A DNA stretch of 64,000 bases from Saccharofermentans sp. (GCA_024403715.1 JAKSRJ010000004.1:1-64000), one strand, 5' to 3'. Positions 1 to 8,781 are shown, numbered from the stretch's first letter. Notes: a model not told the origin generated them from the sequence alone. Made by a program: numbers and translations.

Positions 1-244
1 CCTCTGTTGTCCACCATACAGTGTCCTTAGAGTTCTCATCCATTACGATGTACTTATCTTTAGGGGAACGACCTGTGTAGATACCTGTCATTACGTTAAC
101 TGTGTCGAGCTCAGTATTCTTACCTACTTCGTAGCCCTCGAGACCAGCCTTTGTTTCTTCTTCGAAAAGCATCTCGTAAGAAGGATTGTAGACGATCTCA
201 GTAGTACCTGTGATGCCGTACTTTGTTAAATCAATGTTTGCCAT
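1..244 (-). CDS. pckA: ATP-dependent phosphoenolpyruvate carboxykinase, N-terminal 81 residues (runs off the window)
   Basis: The start codon and first 81 codons are present; the rest lies left of the window. The translation begins [13 protein letters not shown] and contains [19 protein letters not shown], matching the conserved N-terminal [11 protein letters not shown] segment of the ATP-type enzyme. This enzyme interconverts oxaloacetate plus ATP with PEP, CO2 and ADP; in anaerobes it often runs toward oxaloacetate to make ATP. The start is supported by an AAAGGAG ribosome site about 8 bases upstream. A TATAAT -10 box lies about 40 bases upstream, and the tRNA-operon terminator isolates the gene from transcription behind it. 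Confidence 0.93.
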   Translation of the reverse strand, partial: MANIDLTKYGITGTTEIVYNPSYEMLFEEETKAGLEGYEVGKNTELDTVNVMTGIYTGRSPKDKYIVMDENSKDTVWWTTE

Positions 245-282
245 TTGATCAAACTCCTTTACCTTAAAAATTTAACTAACCT

Positions 283-312
283 ATTATAGCCTTGATTATT
301 AATTAATGCTAA
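283..312 (-). promoter_or_regulatory. Candidate sigma-A-type promoter of pckA
   Basis: On the minus strand a perfect TATAAT (plus coordinates 283-288) is preceded, after an 18-base spacer, by TTAGCA (307-312), four of six matches to TTGACA. It lies between the tRNA terminator and the pckA ribosome site, giving a leader of roughly 30 bases. This is read by eye; the -10 box is the strong part. Confidence 0.5.
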
Positions 313-373
313 CAATATTTTTGTGTTTTCTGTAAGAATTATTTGATATTTAAGTAAAATAAGCAAAATAAAA

Positions 374-399
374 CCGACGATGAAAATCGTCGGCTTTTT
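374..399 (-). terminator. Rho-independent terminator of the tRNA-Thr/tRNA-Leu operon
   Basis: A perfect 8-bp stem (CCGACGAT and ATCGTCGG) closes a 4-base loop. On the minus strand it is followed by TTTTATTTT. It begins directly after the encoded CCA end of tRNA-Leu. A five-T run also follows on the plus strand, so it could work in both directions, but no plus-strand gene precedes it. Confidence 0.85.
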
Positions 400-483
400 G
401 GTGGGGCTGGTGGGACTTGAACCCACACGATTTATGGTCGGCAGATTTTGAGTCTGCTGCGTCTGCCATTCCGCCACAACCCC
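399..483 (-). tRNA. tRNA-Leu, anticodon CAA (reads UUG)
   Basis: Reverse-complement folding gives a 7-bp acceptor stem (GGGGTTG with CAGCCCC), a long variable arm typical of tRNA-Leu, an anticodon stem GCAGA/TCTGC closing the loop CTCAAAA (anticodon CAA), and the T-loop sequence GGTTCAAGTCC. The CCA end is encoded (399-401). It is the second gene of a two-tRNA operon behind tRNA-Thr, 13 bases apart. Confidence 0.95.
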
Positions 484-496
484 GTGTTCTGTAAGG

Positions 497-571
497 TGGA
501 GCCAATGGTGGGAATCGAACCCACGACCTATTCATTACGAGTGAATTGCTCTACCCCTGAGCCACATTGGC
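497..571 (-). tRNA. tRNA-Thr, anticodon CGT (reads ACG)
   Basis: On the minus strand the acceptor stem GCCAATG pairs with CATTGGC, followed by discriminator T and an encoded CCA. The anticodon stem ATTCA/TGAAT closes the loop CTCGTAA, giving anticodon CGU. The D-arm (GCTCAGGGGTAGAGC) and T-loop (GGTTCGATTCC) are canonical. It is first in a pair with tRNA-Leu(CAA), sharing the terminator at 374-399. Confidence 0.95.
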
Positions 572-624
572 ATATAACCTACGTGCTTAACAAGAATACT
601 CATTAAGCCCGTAAGTGTCAAGCA

Positions 625-1875
625 TTAAAAATCCCAGGAGTTAATGTACTTCTCCTGCTCTTCTGTCAATTTATCAATGGTAATGTTCTTAGTAGACAAG
701 AGAATCTCAGCAACTCTGTTATCAATGATTTCAGGTGTCTGATAAACCTTGTTATCAAGAGACTTACCATTCTTGGCAATATATCTTGCAGACTGAGCCT
801 GTAAAGCAAAACTCATATCCATAATTTCAACTGGATGACCGTCACCAGAAGCGAGATTTACAAGTCTTCCCTCTGCGATTACACACACAGTGTTTCCATT
901 AGGAAGCTTATATCCAATAATGTTATTTCTTAATTCGGAAGACTCAGTACAAATTTCCTTTAAATCCTTAACTGAAACTTCACAGTCAAAGTGACCGGCA
1001 TTAGAACAAATAGCTCCATCCTTCATCATTAAAAAGTGCTTTTTAGTAATTACATCCTTACAACCTGTAACCGTAACGAAGAAGTCACCAAGTGGTGCTG
1101 CTTGCTCCATTGTCATTACTTCATAACCTTCCATAATTGCTTCACAAGCCTTAACTGGGTCAATTTCTGTAACAATTACTTTTGCTCCAAGTCCCTTAGC
1201 ACGTAAAGCAACACCTCTTCCACACATACCATATCCGGCAACAACAACTGTTTTACCAGCAACAACTAGATTAGTTGTTGCCATAATTCCTGTCCATACA
1301 GATTGACCAGTACCAAATCTATTATCAAATAAATGCTTACATCTAGCATCGTTAACAGCAACTACTGGATATAAAAGCTTTCCTTCTTTCTCCAAAATCT
1401 CTAGTCTATGAACACCTGTTGTTGTCTCTTCACACCCACCAATTATGTTATTAGTAAGGTTCTTAAGTTCAGAGTGAAGAAGCATTGCAAAATCTCCTCC
1501 ATCATCAATAACGATATCCGGACCAAACTCTAAAGCCATCTTAAGATGATTAATGTATTCCTCTTCATTATCTCCATGAATTGTAAATACCTTCATACCT
1601 GTTGAAGCAAGAGCTGCTGCTACGTCATCCTGTGTAGAAAGAGGGTTACAACCTGTTAAGGCTACATCAGCACCACCACGAGCCAAAGCACGTGCAAGAC
1701 AAGCCGTTTTAGCTTCTACATGAACACTCACAGAAATCTTCAAACCCTTAAAAGGCTGTTCATCGATTAATTCAGCTTCAATTGCTCTTAAAACAGGCAT
1801 ATTTCTATAAGCCCATTCTATCTTTTGCATACCTGAAGGTGCCAAATTAATATCTTTAACGTCGTAGTTAGCCAT
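625..1875 (-). CDS. ahcY: S-adenosylhomocysteine hydrolase (adenosylhomocysteinase)
   Basis: Cleaves S-adenosylhomocysteine to adenosine and homocysteine with tightly bound NAD, removing the product inhibitor of methyltransferases. The 416-residue protein shows EETTTG near residue 149, the NAD-binding glycine-rich GYGMCGRG at about 214-221, the NAGHFD motif, and the conserved C-terminal HPVEIMDMSFALQ. The reading frame is open 52 codons further upstream, but MANYDVKDINLAPSG is the family N-terminus and has a GGGGAG ribosome site, so I place the start at 1875. It lies 16 bases behind the purine nucleoside phosphorylase gene, so released adenosine can enter purine salvage. It ends the secA-led operon. 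Confidence 0.95.
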   Translation of the reverse strand: MANYDVKDINLAPSGMQKIEWAYRNMPVLRAIEAELIDEQPFKGLKISVSVHVEAKTACLARALARGGADVALTGCNPLSTQDDVAAALASTGMKVFTIHGDNEEEYINHLKMALEFGPDIVIDDGGDFAMLLHSELKNLTNNIIGGCEETTTGVHRLEILEKEGKLLYPVVAVNDARCKHLFDNRFGTGQSVWTGIMATTNLVVAGKTVVVAGYGMCGRGVALRAKGLGAKVIVTEIDPVKACEAIMEGYEVMTMEQAAPLGDFFVTVTGCKDVITKKHFLMMKDGAICSNAGHFDCEVSVKDLKEICTESSELRNNIIGYKLPNGNTVCVIAEGRLVNLASGDGHPVEIMDMSFALQAQSARYIAKNGKSLDNKVYQTPEIIDNRVAEILLSTKNITIDKLTEEQEKYINSWDF

Positions 1876-1891
1876 ATAATCTCCCCAATAA

Positions 1892-2731
1892 TTATAGTGA
1901 TTTAATAAACAACTTAACCAAATTACAACTGTTAGATGATGCTTTACTAGCATTCTCCATAACTTCTTCATGAGTAAGTTTGTTTGGACTAATGCCAGCT
2001 GCAAGATTTGTAATACAAGAAACAGCTGCAACCTTTATGCCGCAGTGAGCAGCAACAATAGCTTCAGGAACAGTAGACATTCCTACTGCACTTGCTCCCC
2101 ACATCTTAAGGGCCTGAATTTCAGCTGGTGATTCATATTGAGGACCTCTACAATATGCGTAGATGCCATCATGAACATTTATGCCATTCTCTTCAGCCAA
2201 TTCAATTAATCTGGAGCAATATTCATGGTCATATACCTGAGTTTGATCTGGAAATCTAACACCAAATTCATCCAAATTAGCTCCTCGTAAAGGTGAATCA
2301 CAGAAGAATGAAATATGATCAGTGATTACCATAAGCTCAGCCGGATTCATCTCTTCTCCTATTCCTCCAGCAGCGTTAGTCAAAAACAATGTCTCAACTC
2401 CTAGCTTAGCCATTACTCTAACATATAATGTGCAAACAGAAGTATCATAGCCTTCGTAATAATGAAAACGACCAGACATCATAAACACTCTCTTGCCTTC
2501 AAGATTGGCAATTATTAATCGACCCTCATGACCTGGCACTGTAGATATAGGAAAACCAGGAATATCTGAATAAGGAATCGAAACTAATTCTTCGGCCATT
2601 GATGCTAGAGGCGCAAGACCTGAACCTAATACAATACAAATCTTAGGTTCTATTCCATCTGATATTTTATTTCTAATGAAGGAAGCGGCACTATTTACCG
2701 CTTCCATGTAAGTATTAACATCCGTAATCAT
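1892..2731 (-). CDS. punA: Purine nucleoside phosphorylase, trimeric (PNP-I) type
   Basis: Splits purine nucleosides with phosphate into base and ribose-1-phosphate. The 279 residues carry family landmarks: VLGSGLAPL near the N-terminus (phosphate loop), GRFHYYEGY, LTNAAGGI, YCRGPQYESPAEI and GMSTVPEAI with the catalytic region. Length fits the trimeric inosine/guanosine-preferring class; nucleoside preference cannot be read reliably from sequence. The start ATG overlaps the secA stop (ATGA), indicating translational coupling, and ahcY follows. Confidence 0.93.
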   Translation of the reverse strand: MITDVNTYMEAVNSAASFIRNKISDGIEPKICIVLGSGLAPLASMAEELVSIPYSDIPGFPISTVPGHEGRLIIANLEGKRVFMMSGRFHYYEGYDTSVCTLYVRVMAKLGVETLFLTNAAGGIGEEMNPAELMVITDHISFFCDSPLRGANLDEFGVRFPDQTQVYDHEYCSRLIELAEENGINVHDGIYAYCRGPQYESPAEIQALKMWGASAVGMSTVPEAIVAAHCGIKVAAVSCITNLAAGISPNKLTHEEVMENASKASSNSCNLVKLFIKSL

Positions 2732-5577
2732 GAATTTTTACCACAGCAATTCTTATACTTCTTACCGCTACCACAAGGACATGGATCATTACGTCCAACC
2801 TTATTCTTATCCCTCTTAATAGGATCGATTGTTTTATTTTCTTGAGCAGCACCCTTAACCTGCTCTGCTTGTGTAGGAATAGATCTCGTTGAAGCAGTTG
2901 CTCGTGATGCAGCCTTAGCCAGCTTAGAAGTCATCATTGGAGCAGATGGTTCCTGAGATTCAGATCCGTCCGCTGGCTTATTTGAGATATCTACATTCTG
3001 ACGAGCTTCGAATCTTCCCTTCATAAGTAACTTAACGGAATCATTTTGAATTGCTTCATTCATCTCATCAAACATGATTCCACCTTCCATCTTATACTCA
3101 ACAACTGGATCATGCTGAGCAAGAGATCTCATTCTGATGGATGTCTGGAGCTGATCCATAGCATCAATATGATCCATCCACTTTGAGTCAACAGACATAA
3201 GTAGAACAGAGCGCTCTGCTTGACGGAAAATGTCAGAACCAACAAGATTCTCTTTTTCCTTAAGATTGTCAATAGCCTGAGCCACGATAGTCTCAATCAG
3301 CTTATTTGCACTGTCGATATCTTTACTTGAATCTTTAATATCAAGAACAACAGGTAAATCACCGAAGATATCTGTCAATCTAGCTCCTAAAGAATATCTC
3401 TCAGAAGTTGTAATCTTACCATCAATAGAGAAAGCATCTACTTCTCTCTCTGCTACCTTCTCAATCATCTTAAGGAATGTATCATGCATATCCTCACCGT
3501 CGATAACCTTACGGCGCTGCTCATAAGTGATAGTACGCTGAATATTCATAACATCATCATACTCAAGTACATTCTTACGAGCACCGAAATGCATAGCTTC
3601 AAGCTTCTTCTGAGAACTATCAATGAGCTTTGTTAGAATACTATTCTGAATCTCCATTGTTTCTTCAACACCAAGGGAGTTATACATATTAGTAACTCTA
3701 TCTCCACCGAAAATACGGAGTAAATCATCATCAAGTGCTAAGAAGAATTTAGTTCTACCTGGATCACCCTGACGGCCTGCACGACCCTTAAGCTGATTGT
3801 CAATACGGCGAGACTCATGTCTCTCAGTACCTACAATAAACAAACCACCAAGAGCACGAACTTCATCTGCTTCAGGCTTAATTTCATCACTCTTTTTCTT
3901 GTATATCTCTGCATACTTTGCACGAGCAGCGATAATAACTTCATCATCAGTATCATTGTGAGCAGTAGAAGCTTCAATGGTCTCTTCATCATAGCCAAGC
4001 TTTCTCATTTCCTGCTTAGCCATAAACTCTGGATTACCACCAAGAAGAATATCAGTACCACGACCAGCCATGTTAGTGGCAATTGTGACAGCATTCTTAC
4101 GACCAGCCTGAGCAACAATCTCAGCCTCACGTCTGTGATTCTTAGCATTCAATACCTGAGCTTCAATGCCAGCTTTACGGAAAAGTTTGTCGAGATACTC
4201 GGACTTATCAACGTTTACTGTACCAACAAGTACTGGAACACCAGTCTTATGAGCTTCGATTACAGCCTTAAGAACAGCATGATACTTACCTTTCTGAGTC
4301 TTAAATACTGCATCATTCTCATCGATACGCTCAATAGACTTATTTGTAGGAATCGTAATTACATCGAGGTTATAAATCTGACGGAACTCAGCTTCCTCTG
4401 TCAAAGCTGTACCAGTCATACCTGATAACTTGTTATACATTCTGAAATAGTTCTGGAAAGTGATTGTAGCGAGAGTCTTATTCTCATCTGCAATCTTAAC
4501 ACCTTCCTTAGCTTCAATAGACTGATGGAGACCATCACTATATCTTCTACCAGGCATAAGACGACCAGTAAAATCGTCTACAATCATAACTTCGCCTTCT
4601 TCAGTAACAACATACTGCTCATCCTTATGGAAGTTACCATGAGCCTTCAAAGCATTGTTAATATAATGCTGTAATTCAAAGTTATCGGAATCTGACAAGT
4701 TATCAACATGGAAAAATCTTTCAGCTTTCTTAATACCATTCTTGGAAAGAACAGATGTCTTAGCTTTTTCGTCAATAACATAATCTGCATCACCAACAAT
4801 TTCATCCATATCAATCTTGTCATCTGTTTCAACAACAACATATGGCTTTAATGTTCGTACAAACTGATCTGCTTTTTGATATAAGTCTGATGAAGCTTCT
4901 CCACGACCAGAAATAATAAGAGGTGTTCTAGCCTCATCAATGAGAATTGAGTCAACCTCATCAACAATCGCATAATTAAGTTCTCTTTGAACGAGCTGAG
5001 ATTTAGAAACAACCATGTTATCTCTAAGGTAATCAAAGCCGAACTCGTTATTTGTTCCATAAACGATATCGCAAGCATACATATCCTTACGATCTTTATT
5101 AGGAATATCGTGAATAATCAAACCTACAGTAAGACCTAGATATCTATATACTTTACCCATCCATTCGGAGTCACGCTTAGCAAGGTAATCATTTACAGTA
5201 ACTACATGTACACCTTTTCCAGTAAGAGCGTTTAAATAAACAGGCATTGTAGCAACTAAAGTCTTACCTTCACCTGTTCTCATCTCAGCAATTCTTCCTT
5301 GATGAAGTGTAATACCACCAATAACCTGTACAGGATATGGCTTTAAACCAAGAACTCTCCAAGCAGCTTCACGTACTGTAGCGAATGCGTCAGGAAGAAT
5401 ATCATCCAAAGACTCGCCATTAGCTAATCTACCTTTAAGCTCCTGTGTTTTACCCTTAAGCTGAGCATCTGTTAACTTAGAATATGTTTCTTCTAAAGCA
5501 AGAACCTTCTTCTTGATAGGTTCAATCTTCTTAATCTCATGATCACTATGAGTTCCAAAAATCTTAGATAAACCCAT
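2728..5577 (-). CDS. secA: Preprotein translocase motor ATPase SecA
   Basis: Drives export of unfolded preproteins through SecYEG. The 949-residue protein has full domain content: Walker A MRTGEGKT (about 99-106), DEVDSILIDEARTPL (206-220, DEAD-type Walker B), the preprotein cross-linking region, a second RecA-like domain with IATNMAGRGTDILLGGNP and GRAGRQGDPG, the helical scaffold, a Ser/Thr/Pro-rich linker and a C-terminal SEC-C zinc motif [13 protein letters not shown]. Its stop overlaps the PNP start; its start immediately follows the yerC stop with no gap. Coupling of secA to yerC and purine/SAM salvage genes is unusual but looks co-transcribed. Confidence 0.98.
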   Translation of the reverse strand: MGLSKIFGTHSDHEIKKIEPIKKKVLALEETYSKLTDAQLKGKTQELKGRLANGESLDDILPDAFATVREAAWRVLGLKPYPVQVIGGITLHQGRIAEMRTGEGKTLVATMPVYLNALTGKGVHVVTVNDYLAKRDSEWMGKVYRYLGLTVGLIIHDIPNKDRKDMYACDIVYGTNNEFGFDYLRDNMVVSKSQLVQRELNYAIVDEVDSILIDEARTPLIISGRGEASSDLYQKADQFVRTLKPYVVVETDDKIDMDEIVGDADYVIDEKAKTSVLSKNGIKKAERFFHVDNLSDSDNFELQHYINNALKAHGNFHKDEQYVVTEEGEVMIVDDFTGRLMPGRRYSDGLHQSIEAKEGVKIADENKTLATITFQNYFRMYNKLSGMTGTALTEEAEFRQIYNLDVITIPTNKSIERIDENDAVFKTQKGKYHAVLKAVIEAHKTGVPVLVGTVNVDKSEYLDKLFRKAGIEAQVLNAKNHRREAEIVAQAGRKNAVTIATNMAGRGTDILLGGNPEFMAKQEMRKLGYDEETIEASTAHNDTDDEVIIAARAKYAEIYKKKSDEIKPEADEVRALGGLFIVGTERHESRRIDNQLKGRAGRQGDPGRTKFFLALDDDLLRIFGGDRVTNMYNSLGVEETMEIQNSILTKLIDSSQKKLEAMHFGARKNVLEYDDVMNIQRTITYEQRRKVIDGEDMHDTFLKMIEKVAEREVDAFSIDGKITTSERYSLGARLTDIFGDLPVVLDIKDSSKDIDSANKLIETIVAQAIDNLKEKENLVGSDIFRQAERSVLLMSVDSKWMDHIDAMDQLQTSIRMRSLAQHDPVVEYKMEGGIMFDEMNEAIQNDSVKLLMKGRFEARQNVDISNKPADGSESQEPSAPMMTSKLAKAASRATASTRSIPTQAEQVKGAAQENKTIDPIKRDKNKVGRNDPCPCGSGKKYKNCCGKNS

Positions 5578-5952
5578 TTAATTAGTATCTCCTTTAAGTC
5601 TTCCCAAAGCGATTCTATATCCGCCGTTCGGGTTGTTATAACATGCTTTTACTCGAGAAATGGTAGTCGAACTAACTTTTGTTGCATTCCTACCCTTTCC
5701 CTTCTTAGTGTCTTTTTCTCCACAATTTACATCAATACTAGATTCTTCAGGAGCAAGTTCTTGAATGATTTCTTCATAACTTTTACCTTCATTAATAAGC
5801 TCTAATATTTGCCATCTGTGAAGCATAGAACAAAGTTCATTGCGAGAACATAAATCTTCGAAAAACAAATGAAGTTCTTCTGTAGTCTTCAATGCTAAAA
5901 TCGCACTATATAAGCTCTCTAGAGCTTTCATTTCATCAACATCAAATTCCAT
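5578..5952 (-). CDS. YerC/YecD-type TrpR-superfamily protein with an insertion in its helix-turn-helix
   Basis: A 124-residue small protein of the Firmicute YerC/YecD branch of the TrpR superfamily (putative DNA-binding regulator). Recognisable parts are the N-terminal LFFEDLCSRNELCSMLHRWQ (28-47), the first HTH helix region INEGKSYEEIIQEL, and the recognition part TTISRVKACYNNPNGGYRIAL. In typical YerC, EETG-ASTATISRV is continuous; here roughly 25 polar residues (about 67-92, rich in E, D, K and G) separate the two HTH helices. Directly precedes secA with no gap. Family assignment is firm; DNA binding is not assured because of the insertion. Confidence 0.8.
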   Translation of the reverse strand: MEFDVDEMKALESLYSAILALKTTEELHLFFEDLCSRNELCSMLHRWQILELINEGKSYEEIIQELAPEESSIDVNCGEKDTKKGKGRNATKVSSTTISRVKACYNNPNGGYRIALGRLKGDTN

Positions 5953-5954
5953 GA

Positions 5955-6179
5955 TTATAGTAATGCAAAAAACTCGTCAACGAGCATTCCTACATAGCCA
6001 GCAACAAATAGATAGACAATAAGTGCAACTAATACTAGAAGGAATAAACCATAACAAATACGAGAAAGAATCAATTCTTTCTTTGCTTTTCTAAGTACGT
6101 CGCCAACAGTCTCGTTACCACCAATACTCGAGCTAACAGAAGTTGCAGACATTGTTGGTTTTCTAATACTACTGCCCAT
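5955..6179 (-). CDS. Small single-span membrane protein, unknown function
   Basis: A 74-residue protein with a Ser/Thr-rich N-terminal 25 residues, a short basic segment (VLRKAKKELILSR) and one strongly hydrophobic segment (about 41-65) near the C-terminus. The frame is open to 6266, but I start at ATG 6179, which has AAGGAGG 14 bases upstream; the spacing is somewhat long, and ATG 6213 is the alternative. I recognise no family. It sits between the TadE-like gene and yerC-secA, so it may be an accessory of either unit. Confidence 0.55.
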   Translation of the reverse strand: MGSSIRKPTMSATSVSSSIGGNETVGDVLRKAKKELILSRICYGLFLLVLVALIVYLFVAGYVGMLVDEFFALL

Positions 6180-6246
6180 AGCTACAAGGCAAACCTCCTT
6201 AAAATAATCCATACAATAATAACCTAATATCTTTATTAAAACAAAT

Positions 6247-7233
6247 TTATATTCTAGAAGAACCATCTGTAACTACTGAAACTTCAACTCCCATCGAGTT
6301 TCCATATGAAATCATACTATTTGCTGCTTCAACTAATTGGTCAGGCGAATCTTCTGGAATTACAAAAATTGCTCTTCTTCCTGTAATTGACTCATTACAT
6401 ACTTCATATATTTCACCACTTACATTAACTCTAGCACCTCTAAAATCTGATATTCTGTCAATTTGTGCTGCCATTCTTTGACATACGCTTACTGAAGTAG
6501 AATAAGTAGGTCTATTTAAATCAATACTTGTTACAGAGCCAACCGTTCCATTATCATAAAAACTTATTGTAGGAAATGTATGTGGTAAATTTGCACCATA
6601 TCTCTGTGCAAAAAATATACCACGAGTAAAGTTATCTTCCTGCCAGATTGCGTCGGAACTTATACTACTAATCTCTTCAGCATTCAAGAATAATGCATAT
6701 TCTCCATAAAATGGAATAATACCTGTTATTTGTCTGCTAATTAAACCAATTATTGTTCTAACCTGATAATCTACTATAACTTCAATATAATTCTCACAAA
6801 AAATAAAATCGACTTCTATTGATTCGGGACAAAAATACTCACTACCATTATATTCAACATATTCAGAGGCTATATCATCAGCAAAAACTCTACTAAGCGC
6901 TAAATCGAAAATCGAAGCTCTTAATTCACCTCCAGATAGAATATCAACACCAATAAACAATGATCCTAATTGATCAATATTCGAATATTCATAATCTCCT
7001 GGTAAAGCATTAATCATAGTTGAAAGCGAATCTGCTGCAGTAACAGAAAACGGAGTAAACAATTCAAAGTCTTCGCAAGTTTGATTTACTGCACGCTGCA
7101 TTAAAATATCTGTTCGTAGAAAAGAAGTTATACAGATAATTGAAGTTAAAAATACTATAACCAAACTAAAAGAAATCGCAGTCTCAATCGAAATAGATCC
7201 ACGCTTATACATATAAGTCATATACTGCTTCAT
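6247..7233 (-). CDS. TadE-like pseudopilin-type membrane protein
   Basis: The 328-residue protein starts with a short basic leader ending KRG (residues 10-12), followed by SISIETAISFSLVIVFLTSI. A Gly before the cleavage point and Glu at +5 fit a type IV prepilin-peptidase signal, and the hydrophobic helix fits TadE family proteins of Tad (tight adherence) pili. The large C-terminal part is extracytoplasmic by prediction and ends in an alpha/beta region (RRAIFVIPEDSPDQLVEAA). It overlaps the upstream gene by 29 bases; a GAGGA ribosome site precedes ATG 7233. No Tad ATPase or TadB/C is in the window. Confidence 0.65.
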   Translation of the reverse strand: MKQYMTYMYKRGSISIETAISFSLVIVFLTSIICITSFLRTDILMQRAVNQTCEDFELFTPFSVTAADSLSTMINALPGDYEYSNIDQLGSLFIGVDILSGGELRASIFDLALSRVFADDIASEYVEYNGSEYFCPESIEVDFIFCENYIEVIVDYQVRTIIGLISRQITGIIPFYGEYALFLNAEEISSISSDAIWQEDNFTRGIFFAQRYGANLPHTFPTISFYDNGTVGSVTSIDLNRPTYSTSVSVCQRMAAQIDRISDFRGARVNVSGEIYEVCNESITGRRAIFVIPEDSPDQLVEAANSMISYGNSMGVEVSVVTDGSSRI

Positions 7234-8542
7234 AATGCAAAGTCCTCATGCCATAATTGGATTCAATATCTACACCTGTTATATAATCACCAAAATCGCG
7301 ATTAATAATATTGGTTATACGTTCTAATAACAATTCGTCTGGAATATAAAATAATAATGTACTTAGACAATCTCTATAATTTAATGACAACGCCTCAATA
7401 CCATTGATTTCTAAAAAGTTTACGCTTTCTCCACTAAGTAAAGTTAATGAATCTGTATACGCTTTTACTGAAGCCCAAATCAAAATGACTACGATTTCAT
7501 AGACTATCGGAGGTAAAGGTACAGTTCCACCACTTATTGCTGTAACAAAAACAGATAGAATTTCACCACAACTAGTGATTAACTCACTATTTGATGAATC
7601 AATTAAAATGAAAGCTATATTTTCAACTAACAAAAATGAATAAACAGCATAGTAAGAGAACAGATTTGCTGTTGTTCCCTCGAATCCAGTCAATATATAT
7701 TCAGAATCTGATGTATTTTCCTGATGAAAGGTTGAGAAATCATAACCATTAATTGTTGTGTCATTTACTAGTCTAGTATCAAAATTATACGCTGCATAAT
7801 CTACAAGATATGGATGAAGCATATAATCAGCAATTAAATCACCTGTTGACTCATACATATCAATAACACTTTGAATACTAGTTGAAATAAAACCCATATT
7901 AGCCGGATTAAATCCATTATTAGTATCAACAGAATTACTTCTTAATTGACCTAGACTTGAAATTAGATTAATAAAGAATTGAAAACTATCTGAATCTACA
8001 CCGATATCTAATTCTTCTAACGTTTCGATAATATCTTGCGCAACTGTTAATCCACCATCTATTATTCTCTCAATTATGTTAGAAGCACTACTCGATGTAA
8101 ATTCTCGTATATACTCAATTACTCCGTATTCATCTATTGACTCCAATACTTCAAATAATTGAGCAGAGACTTTTTCAAATATAATTCCAGATGTTCTGTA
8201 CGTATAGTAACTAGCTACAACTCTTCTTAAATCTTCGGTATTAAACTGATATATACCACTAACATATAAAGTCTCGCCTACTTCATAACCATTTGCACTA
8301 AGTACATCGTTAAATACATAATCATTCAACTGGTTACTATCAAAAGCATATATACCATAAGTCTTAAATAAAACTCTATCATACTGTGCAAGGTATACTT
8401 CACCCTGAGATTTGAGAGCACGAGTTAAAGTTAATCGTCTATCTAAATCAGCAACATAGGCTATATATGTCGTTTCAATTAAGATTAGTGATGAAAGTAT
8501 AATTGCTAGAAATAGAGTCGTAGTACCTCGCTTATTCCTCAT
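7205..8542 (-). CDS. Membrane-anchored Tad-associated protein (DUF5702-like)
   Basis: A 445-residue protein with leader MRNKRG, one N-terminal hydrophobic helix (TTTLFLAIILSSLILIETTY), then the motif-like stretch SQGEVYLAQYDRVLFKTYGIYAFD and a long extracytoplasmic domain; a second hydrophobic stretch lies near residues 320-350 (PPIVYEIVVILIWASVKAY). This organisation resembles the DUF5702 proteins found beside Tad pilus genes in Clostridia; that name is from memory. An upstream in-frame start at 8557 exists, but ATG 8542 has a GAGGAGG site 6 bases away. Overlaps genes on both sides, so translation is coupled. Confidence 0.6.
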   Translation of the reverse strand: MRNKRGTTTLFLAIILSSLILIETTYIAYVADLDRRLTLTRALKSQGEVYLAQYDRVLFKTYGIYAFDSNQLNDYVFNDVLSANGYEVGETLYVSGIYQFNTEDLRRVVASYYTYRTSGIIFEKVSAQLFEVLESIDEYGVIEYIREFTSSSASNIIERIIDGGLTVAQDIIETLEELDIGVDSDSFQFFINLISSLGQLRSNSVDTNNGFNPANMGFISTSIQSVIDMYESTGDLIADYMLHPYLVDYAAYNFDTRLVNDTTINGYDFSTFHQENTSDSEYILTGFEGTTANLFSYYAVYSFLLVENIAFILIDSSNSELITSCGEILSVFVTAISGGTVPLPPIVYEIVVILIWASVKAYTDSLTLLSGESVNFLEINGIEALSLNYRDCLSTLLFYIPDELLLERITNIINRDFGDYITGVDIESNYGMRTLHYEAVYDLYV

Positions 8543-8774
8543 TAGTAACCTCCTCAACTATACTTCCGTATATAATTCGATAGTTTTCAGAAATTCCTGT
8601 AAGAAATGTATTCAACTGTTCTGAAGATAAAAACTCATCTTCAAATAAAACATCTTCAATAGATATATTTGCATCATCTAAAGCCCGAGAACTTATGCTA
8701 ATAGGCATAAGAATCAAGGCACATAAAACAACAAATACAAAAGTGATGCTAATAGCAGTTTCGATTGTACTCAT
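8532..8774 (-). CDS. Small TadE/pseudopilin-like membrane protein lacking a leader peptide
   Basis: An 80-residue protein beginning MSTIETAISITFVFVVLCALIL, whose helix closely resembles SISIETAISFSLVIVFL of the neighbouring TadE-like protein, but no basic leader with Gly precedes it. The C-terminal 45 residues are acidic. It is the first gene of the cluster, overlapping the next by 11 bases. Its ribosome site GGGGG lies in one arm of the hairpin at 8782-8816, and its ATG follows a T-rich run. Confidence 0.6.
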   Translation of the reverse strand: MSTIETAISITFVFVVLCALILMPISISSRALDDANISIEDVLFEDEFLSSEQLNTFLTGISENYRIIYGSIVEEVTNEE

Positions 8775-8781
8775 AAAAATA

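Noticed and set aside
259..535. Two open frames of 61-72 codons across the tRNA pair
   Set aside because: They run through the mature tRNA-Leu and the terminator; these sequences are explained by the RNA genes.
1876..1891. Possible SAH or SAM riboswitch for ahcY
   Set aside because: Only 16 bases lie between PNP and ahcY, and no structured leader is present upstream of secA-yerC.
3817..4425. 202-codon open frame on the plus strand inside secA
   Set aside because: It lies entirely antisense to conserved SecA sequence, has no ribosome site and encodes a composition with no recognisable domains; it is a shadow of secA codon usage.
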